Shown here: positions 32,201 through 44,200 of the stretch, one piece after another
Position numbering within the stretch: position 1 is the first letter of the stretch
How the letters are laid out: each line of letters starts with the position of its first letter
From: Aplidium turbinatum
Lineage: Eukaryota > Chordata > Ascidiacea > Aplousobranchia > Polyclinidae
Reading direction: 5' to 3'
Assembly: GCA_918807975.1 (NCBI GenBank)
Contig: OU964921.1
Coordinates: 34,002,498 to 34,066,497, forward strand
Length of the DNA stretch: 64,000 bases
Made by a program: the position numbers and the translations under genes
Notes under the pieces: model-generated
Databases searched by the model: none
The model's input: the letters and a program-made list of their open reading frames with translations, nothing else
What the model was told of the DNA's origin: nothing

Positions 32201-35200
32201 AACAAACAAACTTATTCAAACATTAAAAACAACAAAAATCAGTCAGGTTTGAAAACTTGTCAAATTTTGAACAAAGCTTTAACCATCGTAAATGTGGCTT
32301 GTTCATTATATAATTCAAATAGAAGTTGCCTTTTCTTGGAGCTTGTAATTCCCTGCATTTCCAAGACAAACAAAAGAGCTTGTGCTTTAAGCCGCAACTG
32401 ACGAACAAGTGCCTTTTCTTCAGAGCTCAACCCAAGATACAAATGATCCAACTGTAAATAGTTATAACAATTGAATTAGAATTGAATGAATCTAGCTGTG
32501 AAATATGTCAAAATTTCAAACTTTTTGATAGAAATACAATCTGCGCTCAAACTTTCTGTATTGCTGATGGTAATACAACTGCGCTAGACGCAGCGTTGTA
32601 TTCTTGATGCGGTACCTCGTATGTGAGCTGTATGATCTGAGTGGCGGCGGGCTTGGCAAATGCTGTCCGCTGAGAACTCATGTGTGATGAGCTGGACCAG
32701 CCTTGTCTGTCAACAGCCTGAAATACAGACGATTATTTACATCTTTCTTGCGCCATTATTAGCTTCTTAACCATAAACAGACATAGCTGAGCAACACCAC
32801 AACATTCAACATTATATAAAAAACAAAAATAAAATAAAGAAAACGTGTTACAAACGATTTCGGCTACAAATATAGGCCTAGCCATTTTCAAGCCTAAAAG
32901 AAAATATTACATTGTATAAGAAGTACTTGAGAAACATACAGTATAACAAAAATATGGTCTGATCTCCGTTTATATGTAAGGAATCCAAACGTTTTCCCAC
33001 AAATGTGTCCAGATTTATTGCTTTGAAATTTAACGTCAAGATTTTTCCCGTCTATAAAACATTTTAAGCGGGTTATTATGTTTAATTGAAGTCTAAAACT
33101 CCTTTCCGCTTATGTTCAAATGTCGCGTATAAGTTCACTTGCTCGCATGATGCGAGTTCTACATACATTGGTATGAACACGCGACATGATCGCGAGAATA
33201 AGAGAGCATCTGAGTTTAAGTAATTTTAGCAAAAATAGTGCCATTAAAGATCATATTCGGAACTGTCGATCGTGTTCAAACAATAAACTCTCGTTGGACT
33301 ATTTTCAGATTGTTCGCAATTGTTTGACCGAGTTCGACACCAAGATTCACGAGGCAATAATTGTTCGCCAGCGAAGCCAACTATCTGTGAACCGTCTTTA
33401 ATTAATTTGGCACGTGCTGTGCTTTTTTTGTTTGTGCAAATGTCTCGTGTTGTGCTTCTGTCGGTCTTGCATAATATGTTTGGACACTTTCTCTCTGAAC
33501 AATTATTTTTTCGTCTTTCAAATACACCGGTTGTGCTGCGTAATCCAATTTTCAGTTTATGTAAGCAAGATAAGCAGTTTATTCAATTGTTTAGATCAGA
33601 GCATATTTTTGTTATACTGCATGTTTCCCAAGTACTTCTTATACTGTACAAAGTAATATTTTCTTTTAGGCTGGATAAGGGCTATATGTGTAGCCGAAAA
33701 CGTTCGGTTTAATTTACTTTTGTTTGTTATAATAGTGGTGTTGCACAGCTATGTCCGCTTATGGTTAAAAAAGTAACCTCTCTACCCAAATTATATTATG
33801 AGGTTTTATCAAGAAAAGCTTTCCTAATCAATATTTTACATCGTTTCAACGTCTAGATACGTTAAAACAATGTAAGAACAGAAGTTTTTGTTGGTTGGGT
33901 TCAAGACTGCTTAAATGCATACCCGGCAAGCAAAAGCTGCCGTTTTCACACAGTTGCAACGTCCGGCGACGTTAAAACAATGTGAAAATGTCGTCTTAGT
34001 TGTTGGATAAAGCTTTAAAATGTACCTTTGCTAAGAGAAGTTGAGCTTGCAAGAAGTCGGCCGAGCACTGAGCTGTGGATGAGAGTTCTGGCGCAATGGT
34101 GGCCGCGTGCCGAAGATCACGTATCGTGCACTCGAGTAGCGACCGTTGTGTACCTGGCTCTTGATTCTGCGTAGTATATGTTTGAAGTGTTCATAATCAC
34201 AAACCAAAAAATTTACATTAGTTAGACAAAAAAGCGGCCAGTCGCTCACTTGCAAGTCCTTGACTCTACTCATGGTGCGAGATAGGAAAGTTGCAGCATC
34301 AGAGTTGTCGTCAGATTGGTTGGAAGGAATTCTCACGCAAGAGTTCACTCCGGCCGTGAAGGTGGTCAGCTGACAGGTCGAAACAGTTTTTTTTTATTGA
34401 ATCGCATCTTTAAAACAGGAAGTACTACTTCTCGAGCCAGCTTTTAATAAACAACGCACAAACATCTTATGTAAAACTACAAAATAGCTACCACCGCAGG
34501 TTCAAAGGTTACCTTTATGTTTTGAGGGACGAGTTCGGGTATGCTGTCACGGAGATACTGGTAGTGTCTGATGACGTGTTCTGGAAAAAGCTGAGTCATT
34601 TGTGGGCATGACTGGGCAGCGTTAAAAACCAGAATCAATATGGAAATGTCTAATGATTAAAAAAGTTAAGTCAAATAGAGCGAATGCAATGTTTCTAAAA
34701 AAAGTCACCATCAAGGATTTTTGACACTTTCTCTAAATAATTCTCAATGCAGTTTTCACGCGAAAATACGCGATTATTATTTTCCCAAAGACAATGACCT
34801 TAATAAACTTCCTTTTAACAAAAGGGGGAATTTAGCGGTGGTCTCATTACATAGCGACAGCAAACTGTGTACTCATGTTTTCCTGTATATTACACCAGCA
34901 TGGGATACAATAACGAACAGCTTCATTGCAGCCAAGTGCAATATTGCACGAAACAAATCCAAGAAACTCTAGTGCTAAGCTGAAGCCAAATGTTATGTAT
35001 GTTTATAAACTATCCAGCACAATCTGACGGGGTTTCGAACCTAAACCTACCGGCTCTGCGAGAAACCCTCTGAACAACAGATCGGAAATTTGCATATAAC
35101 TTTCACAGTTGTCAGAAAGCACTGATAGACTTTTAAATAACATGACACGCGGTAGGTACATTATAGGCAAAACAATTAGTGCAGGGGCTCCCAACCGGGA

Positions 35201-38200
35201 GGAAATTTTGCAATTGGCCGGGGGAATTTGGTTTTAGGATTGTAAAGCTTTTTAAGGCTAGTAAGTTGGCCTAGACTAGAGCTTGTTCAAATCATTTTCG
35301 AATGAACATGTTTTCACACACTAACTAAACCTTCGCATTAAATGCATTGACTCCTATATTTTGAATATATTCTTTGAATACAATATTTTTCAGCAAAGTT
35401 CATCATTAATTAATTATTTTAGTATGAAGAGGAATATTAGAGGCTAAATGCTTATTACTAGTGAAAGTTTAGTTTCTCTAAGACTTAGATTAAAATATTA
35501 ATGTAAACAAGTTTTTAACAAACTAAATTTGTAGGGGGGAAGTTAGATTTGAATATCGACTAAAAGGGTCCACAGAGTAAAAAAGGTTACGAACCACTGC
35601 ATTAGTGCATGTAGTGGAAGCGTAACATGATATAATTTTATGACGATGGCTGGTTTTAAAGAAAAAATAAAGAGGATACAGCTTGGGTCGTCCATTTCAG
35701 GTTCTGACGAGTCAAAGTAAGGATGGCAAGACAGCAATTGTGGCACAAGAAGATATACCAGTTCACTGTGGTGTTGTCCTAGCTGTTGCTGAGTCCTGTA
35801 ATGTGAGTCGGTTCATATTAATGAGAAAAAAAAATACAATCGAAAGCGTGCTCTAGGAAAAGAACACAGTAGCCTTCGGGACGATGCTAAAAATTATTAT
35901 TTTCATTTTATAATGGAAGAAACTTAAAACAGCTAGATTGCATGAATGCTCGCCAGTGGAGGCAAATGTATTCGTTGGATAAAGAAAAATAATGATTTTG
36001 GAGGTTATATTTCCAGTAAATTATACAAAAAAAACTTCACCACAAAGAAAAATGATTTAAACATAAAGAAATCTAACAAAATTTAAACAAGATAATTACT
36101 TCCAAATAGAGCGTCGATCTTGCGGATATTTATTGAGGTTCTTGAGCAACATCATCACTGTGCCGTACAAGCAAGACTTCGACATTAGGCTGGAAACAAT
36201 ATAAAGTTAAATTGTGCAGTCTCAGGCAATCGGTTATATAAATTTCTGTCACACCTAGGCATACGGACATGACTCAGCAAGTAAATGCAGCCATACAGAA
36301 CATGAATCAGCAAATTATAATCACCAAGCAAAGTAGTAAGTTGTTGAATTTAACATTCAAGATCACCAAACCACCAAAATTGGATGAGATTATATTAACT
36401 ACAGAGCAGCACATCACTGATCACTAGATTCCGACTGAAGCTGTCATATTCAACCTGCAACTGCTCAAAAGCTGATGGATTCCTTCTCTGATCTCCCTCC
36501 CTGAATCCTCCATCGCCGCATGGACATTGTCTAGTTGATCCTCCAGCAACGTGACGTGCTTTCGTAAAAAAGGAACATAAGCGACATGCCACGTTTTGTC
36601 ATGTGACATGACGATACGTGACGTACGAAGAATAAAATTTCTATTTCATTTTCAGGAAAATAAATTAATCAGTCAACGAAGAACACTTTGGCTACTCTAC
36701 ACGACATAGGAAACGCTGGAAAAAAATACGAACTGTGCATCTAGTTTATCAAAAGCATGGGCTATGATGCACACAAAACCGGCATGAGCAGAGAACAGCT
36801 GAAAGGCTAAAGTGGCTTGGTGTGCTGAGAGTGTTTGCACTGATTTTATGGTGCGGTGAAAACCTGTTTTGAGCAGACTTGGACAATTGAATACGTAAAT
36901 TCAAAAAAGGCCCAACTCGATATTTTTCAAAATTCACTTTTTGTGCTTTTCCAGTTCCTTTCAATGTCCTTTAAACGTAACCTGACAAAACAACCAGTTT
37001 TTTCAAGCCTAATCAAAAAAAAAAAAAACTTTCAATATTTCCATTGATTTTCAGAAACGCCCAACTCCAGCAGTTGGGCTTATACCTCTCCATAGTTTCT
37101 TCACATAATCTTCAGCACGTGACGTTTTCACACATAATATTTCTTACCAGAATATCTAAGAATGTAATCATTATCGAAATTCCACCACAAAAGTAACAGA
37201 CCAAAATAATTAAAATACATTTATTATATGTCGAAAACACCTTTGTAGGAATTGGGCCCTTCTTGAATTCATGTATTCAAATTTTAAAGCACTTAGCAGT
37301 TGAAGGGCAATGTCGTTTACAACTTGAACTATTAAAAAAGCAAGACTAAGAAAATGTGACTTTCCTTTGATAGCAAAAGTGGCGATCAAAGCGTATTGGG
37401 AAACTGTTTAAAAGCGTATTGGGAAACTGTCTAAATTAAAATAAATAAAAACTAACGAAAAGATCATACCTCAACTATCTTATGCAGAGAATTGACAGCG
37501 TTCAGTCGAACTGACTCGATTTCATCATTCAGGCAATCCACCAGAAAATCTAACGCGGCCTGTGATACAAAAGCGTCGTTTGCATCATCATCTGTACGCG
37601 CTTACCATTGCGTGATGTACAATACAATTACAGTAAGAATAGAACCAAATTGCTATTAAAATTTTTTTTGTAAATTACCTGAGCGAAATTGGAGTTGCTT
37701 CTTTGTGCGGCAAGCTCTGTCAGTGAATCAACGGCCGCGCTTCGAACCTCTGTGTAAAAGATAAAGTTAAACAAATAAAGAGCGCTTTACGAACCAGTAA
37801 AACAGATTGCAGCTCACAACATGTATGCTAAAGTTATTTTTTTAGTGTCATGCTAAAGTTAAACCATACTCAGTTTAAATTGGATTTTGCAGAAGTGGTG
37901 GCTACGTAACTTTGAAGCACAATTTTTTGGAATTGCATGAAAAATTCGTTTTTGTTGTGATGATTTAATTATTACATCCAAGACTGCTATTAAAGTTTAA
38001 CGACGAAGATGGACTTATTAAAGGGAAAGTTACGGCATTAGCTAATAGCTATAGCACCCAAAGCATAATGTCTCTGAACAAATTCTTAAAAACTAAAACA
38101 CTCGCTATCGTCTAAATATCGCACTGTGCAGTTTATTTAAGCCTTGGCCGCATTTGTGCGTTAAGAGAAGCCGCAAATATTGTGGAAGAAAAGCTGATTG

Positions 38201-41200
38201 GTCAATATTGCCGAAACGGGTGCAAAAGGTGATTGGTAAGGAAATGGAAATCCAATTCTTACCCATCATTTCATCTTCCAAGCCATGGACAAACGCCCCG
38301 CAAGCTCCACTGTTCATCAGGGTGGTTGAGTCCGGATTGTGATCACGAGTAGGAGCATCATCAGCCCATTTTGCTCCGGAGGAAAACTCTTCAACAAATC
38401 CCTCCTTGGCTTGCTCGTTCAGAGACTTTTTTCTCTGTGAAAATCATTGGATGAAAATTTTGGCCATCTTTCGTGATCCGATGTTGGACTTCAGCTTTAA
38501 GTGATATACAGTGGATGAAACTAGGTTGGTATGGGATTTACACGTTTGGATAAAATGATTGAATCTAAGCAAAAGCTTACAGTTCAACAAGAAGAAACGA
38601 AAAAACAATGTTTTTCGGGGTTTTCGCAGTAGTAGTTAATCGAGGCCTTAATGAATGTAGTTTGTAAAAATTAAACAAGCCCTGTCTTTCTTAAAAGATA
38701 AGCCTTAAGGTTTTGCAGGAACTCAAAAAACTGCAGCCAATCGCAGCAAAAGCCCCATTCGGCAATCAGCAATCTCGAACTAACCCGCAAATCAGACATG
38801 AGCTTTTTGTCGAGGGTTTGGAAAAGAAACGAATCACTGACGAGATGCATCGAACCGAGGAGCCTGGCAGCCTCCGCACGAACCTGGGTGAAAATAAAAA
38901 AAAATGTTTTTTTTTTTTTTTTTTACGTGCATGGAAGTGTAACAACTCTACTGCTACGCATGAACAAATGAAAGCCAAAAGTTTTCCTCACGACAAACAC
39001 TAGGCAACTTATAAAATTACATGAAACGTTTTTGTTTCTGCATACATTGAACAAAATTTTGCATTGTGAATTACAACTTGAAAGCTTCTAATGAGGAGTG
39101 ATAAAACTTTTCAAATCTTACCAGAGCTTCTACCAACGTTTTTGATAAACTTTAAATAATATGTTGTATGCCAAGATAGTTAAGTGGCAGTCAAATAGAG
39201 TTTTTTCGATATGTTTGGCGACAACGTAAACCTTGCTTAATCAGCTTTTTTCGTATCCAGGCTTATGCCCGATGGTAGAAGATTTAGAAGGAGTGGACGG
39301 GAGGGCAAGGAAGCCAATGTCCATGTTTACTTTCAGGCATGCCAAAAACACAGTCGCATGCCCTTGAGCGGTGTCGAACCGGCGCCTCTTCGAGCACGGT
39401 GCCAGGATTCTCACCACTCGGATATACAGTCGAAGCTTCATCAGTAATTGCTATCCACAGAAATGCTACAGGTCACAGCTTCCACCATGCTATTGCGCGA
39501 GTATTCACCTTATAAGAGCTGTCGTTGAACATGTTGCAAATCTTAGCAAAAGCGTCGTCCACCAAACGAAGCTTTTCGTCCGAGTATGGAGCCTTGATGA
39601 GACTAAAAATACGAGCATTGGTCAAGGAAATGAAGCAAACTTTTAATTGTATAAAATTTTACCCAACAACACATAGGCGTTGAATAGTGGCTTTCTTGAC
39701 AAAACATAAAAAACCCAAACCAATGATACACAATAAACGTTAAACTATCTCCTGAATCGTTGTAAAAGTTAGTGTGTAGCTTCACGCTCTGGCAGTTGGA
39801 TGAAACTCTTCAAAACGCAAATTGTGATTCGTTACGTCCACCAGTGACACTGCAACCACCAGTTCAAACGTTCACCTTTCAGGGTATATATAACTGAGAA
39901 TCCAAACCAATTCTGCGGCCGTGAATCGAACTTGCTCGTAATCGTCATGAAGGGCCGAGCAGGCTTGCTCATAGACAGACATTTCCAACCGCTGTCCTCG
40001 TTGGTGCATCATGATCTTCAATGAAATATTCAAGTTACAACAATGAAGCATTTATCAAGATAAGGTATTGCTTGTTTGACTGATCAGTGATGTTGTCATG
40101 TTTAACACTGTAACTACAAATGTTATTCCAGTTACGCTGTTGGAAATGAACTAACGTACTTTTGTTATAAAGCCAAGTTGTTATTCAGTGTCCAACAAGC
40201 CAAATTTCACCACACACATCGATACTACTAGACGACTATTTTGTACTTACGAGTGTAGCTTCCATATGAATGAAAATACTATGATATATTTCTTGCTTTT
40301 GCACATTGAAATCAATGCGGTATGTGGAGCTACGCCGAAATAAACTTTATTGATGGACATTGGACAAGCGTTGCCTTGCTGTTAATCATATATATACGAA
40401 TACTTTTTTTTCAGCAGAATTTCACTGGAAAGGACCAAGAAAGTCTGCACATATTTTTCTCGATCTTAACTCGAAGAGCGTTACTAAGTGTTCCAAAATA
40501 CAGGAGATATGTGTTAGGGAGTAGTTCATAAATTGGAAAATTATCACAAATTTTATGTTGAATTCTGGATCTCAAACAAAAGTTAATCATGCGTTCGAAT
40601 AAAATAAGTACGGTATATATATGAAAACGACTAATTTTACAAAGTGACAAAACTAACATATTTATTGAATTACCAGAGCTTGAAGAGAGCTGCTTCGTAC
40701 ACGCGGTTCAGGATCAGCAAAGTAATCAGCAACAAGGGTAGGGACATTAATCTTATCCCAACGTTTTTCAGAAGCTGTCTTTGACACGTTCTTGTTAGTA
40801 CTCAGGTTTCCTATCACTTTCAAACATTGGCATCTCACCTGATAATTGTATGAAAAATACTATATCAAAGTATATGATTTGTGTGCTTAAAAAAATATTT
40901 TTGCATTCTAAAAAAGTGTAAAAAGTAAAGTTAAACTTAAAGGCACAAGGGTTTATAGCCTACTTTATCGCAAAGCATACTAAGTGCACTGTACACACAG
41001 ATAGGCAGGCATGGGAGTCGATAGTGAAAAAGTAAAGAATATTCCGATATTCGATAGTGCCAAAAAAAGTAAAGAATTAACCGATTTCGATACTAGATAA
41101 AAAAGTAAAGAATAAAGAATGTAGTAATCGATATTGAAAAAAAAAATTATTCCACCACTCTTTCTGAATGCTCAAGGCAGTAACAAATTGAAAAAAATTC

Positions 41201-44200
41201 AAATAAGTGAAAAATACTTCCCACTCAAAGGACTAGGAGTAACAAAACATAGTTTTAAATGCAGTCATACAATAATAATCCTTCTGAGAAGAGTCCCAAA
41301 CACAGTTTTAAATGCAGTCATGTAATGTACCTAACTGCTGAAGCAAGCATTACCATTTTCTCAGTTGGAATCAGAGAGTTGAGTACGTGTTGGGCTCAAC
41401 ACCCTCTTACCCAAAGAAAACAGTCTTTCTACAGGTGCCGATGAAGGCAATGTTGTATTGTACATTATAAAGGGCTTGTACAAATCCTTCGGTAATTCAC
41501 AAATTCATCATCAGTGTTGCACCATGAAAGCCACAAGTTTCTTACAGACTTGGAACCTTCTGCTAATCTCTTTTTCGCTCTCTCTTCAAATCTCCAGAAA
41601 AAACGATTTTTTTCTTTACAACTTCAGAGTTAGAACTCATTTGAGAACAAGAGGCTTGGGCTTGTTCAAATTCCAGAAGGGTTCGAGCTGAATGCGATCA
41701 ACCAGGGTTTCCCCGCAAAAAAAAATCGCTCCTCCTTTCAATAGAATTTCAAAGTCTGCCTAATAAAATTGTGGAATTCGGTTAATATTTTACGTTGTTT
41801 ATTTGTAAACTTTACAGAAAAGTACCGAATATCGAATATCGGATTCAACGCACAAAAAAGTAAAGAAAAGCAGCTAATCGATACTTATTTGAAAAAGAAA
41901 AGAAAACACGGATTCGATAGTGACAAAGTAAAGAATAACGCTATCGAATATCGATTCGCAATCGATAGTCCCAACCCTGCAGATAGGGTATAGCCCACGT
42001 TCATTAACATGAAAGACAGGTCCACGACATTGCGGTGTTGCTAATTCAGCATTGGTTCACTTTCATGTTGAAACATCGTGATGTTGGTTCATTTCGTTGT
42101 TTGACTTGTAAGCGTTAGGCTTTTTTGTCATTTTGGAAGGCTATCAGATCTTAACTCCCATATTCAAATGTCAAAGTAGCAACAATGAAATGCAGTGGTC
42201 CCTTTGCATCAAAGTCAAATCCAACGTTTTTGCCAATTTAGAGTAGCGGTTCTTTGTAACTTTTCTACTTCCAACACCCCAGCCAGAAAAATTTGTCATT
42301 TTTACATTAATTCAACGTCAACAGACATTGAATCTATGTAAAAATGACGAATTTTGCTGTCTGGTCTAAGATCCGGTTTAAATTCAACCTAGCAACTGAA
42401 AACATAATAATGCATAGTGCATACTTCTTGATGGTGGTCAGTAAGTGAGGAGCATGCGACGGTGACAAGACGTTGATGTAACGCTTTTTCACAAGGTAAT
42501 CGGAGAGCGGCAGAAAGTACCGAAGACCACAATTGTGCAAGTACTTTTCCGGACACTGCAGACAAAAAAATTAATCATTTGCTATCTTCAAATATGTCAA
42601 GAATTGCTATTATGATGCAAAAACGTTTGTTGCATTCTGCATTGAGTTTGGTAAATTAACGTTTGCAGAAAGCGTTTAACCGAGTTGACTTTTATCATTG
42701 TGACTTGCTGTGAGAAATTATTTCTTCGGTTTTGGCACTCCATCTACTCGTAATGCATCATTTCAATTTTTGTAATGTCAATAATATATATATAAATATA
42801 AATAAAAAAATGCACAAAAGATCACCTTCTGTTTCTAGTAAAGAAATTATATCTTCAACAACATGAATAGGATGAAATCCCAAGGTAGAGCAAAGCTGGC
42901 CCAATAAACGAGCAATTTTCGTTCGAACAGTGCTGTCAGTTTCAGTACGAAAATGTTTGAGAAGTGTGTTGCAGCACTGTTCGACACATTCCAGAGGAAT
43001 CGGCAGCTTCCTGCAAAAGATAATTCTGTCAATGTGAAGCTACTTAATCACAAAACAACAAAATCCAAAGATTGCGATCCAAGTTTTAAACTAAAACTAC
43101 AATCTTCTAGAAACCACCCAAAGATGTAGATCAAATCTTAAAAAAGTTCCTTGCCTTAAAGTTCACGTTATCTAAACCTTCAAACATTGGCCATAAACCT
43201 GGCTGCAACAACAATAAAACTAGACATAACGAGAAGAATCATATACAGTACTGTTTTATTGATACCTAGAAAATTCCATCAAAATTTGGTGAATTTGCTG
43301 AGAAGTTTTTCCTTCTAACTTTAATTGAAATTCTTCAGCTTTGACAGATGTCTCGCCAAGAGGACGTTTTGATAGACGCAGTTTTTTCAACTAAAAAAAA
43401 GCAATATGATTATCAAATGATTAACAATACTAGTAGTACTTGTAAGATATTTGTATATTTTATGTAATATTTACATAAGCAATTAGTGAGGTAATATAAA
43501 ATTTGAATTTCAATCACTGTCAGAAGCACACTTTCTATTAATGAATATAAACTTAAGCATTTTTAAAAAACTTCCTATTCCAGCCTTACCAAACATTCAA
43601 TAGACAATATAATCAACATGAATATAATTTTTTTTTACACTAATCCAATTATAACCAACCATAGAGTGATAGACCTCCATTACTGCTTAAAATTTGAAAG
43701 AAAATGATCTGCTAATTGATAGGTTATAGGACAAAAGCGTTTGTAAATGTTTTTCTTCTTTACATGAAACATTTTTTTTGAAGTTCAGGACAGGTGGTTG
43801 AAATTAATTTAACCTTCAATGTACCATACCATAATCTTTTTAATTGCTATATATTAATTTCAATATAATTATATAACCTTTTTACTCAAACTGTATGGTT
43901 GCATTGTTGGAACCAAATACATTTACAGTTCACAGTAAAACTAATTCCTTTACTATTATATTATACTTTCTACTCAGTTTTGAAATTTGCATTTAGAGTT
44001 ATTCAATATTACATATAATATTGCTTAAATAGCTTTCATGAAATCCAAAATAACACTTGAAAGTGACAATAAAACAGGCTTTAAGCAAAGCACATTTTGA
44101 TTATGGATTGGATTAAATTGGATTGAATCTTTATCCTCGGACTGGGAAAGCTTCTTTGAGAGCTTAATCTTGGCAGTTTTGCATACTTGTAGAGGTTTTG

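Larger units (their letters stand above)
32765..33786 (+). mobile_element. Penelope-like element fragment with inverted ends and GIY-YIG remnant
   Basis: The outer ~190 bp at each side (32765-32960 and 33595-33786) are inverted copies, each with a splice-acceptor-like TTTTAG followed by a hammerhead-like core. Between them, about 33130-33401 on the plus strand reads [20 protein letters not shown], then [10 protein letters not shown] and [11 protein letters not shown]. This is a GIY-YIG endonuclease C-terminal portion as found in Penelope-like elements. The reverse transcriptase is absent. It lies in INTS4 intron 17. Confidence 0.75.

Noticed and set aside
32313-32324. 12-base match to the spliced leader (minus strand TTCTATTTGAAT)
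   Set aside because: It lies within an INTS4 exon encoding LLFELYNEQ, with no retroelement sequence following, so it is a coding coincidence.
35051-35157. Candidate INTS4 exon reading [20 protein letters not shown] on the minus strand
   Set aside because: It has a good donor but no AG acceptor, and its sequence does not fit the family. Exon 34513-34649, joined directly to exon 14, gives the expected [13 protein letters not shown] continuation in frame.
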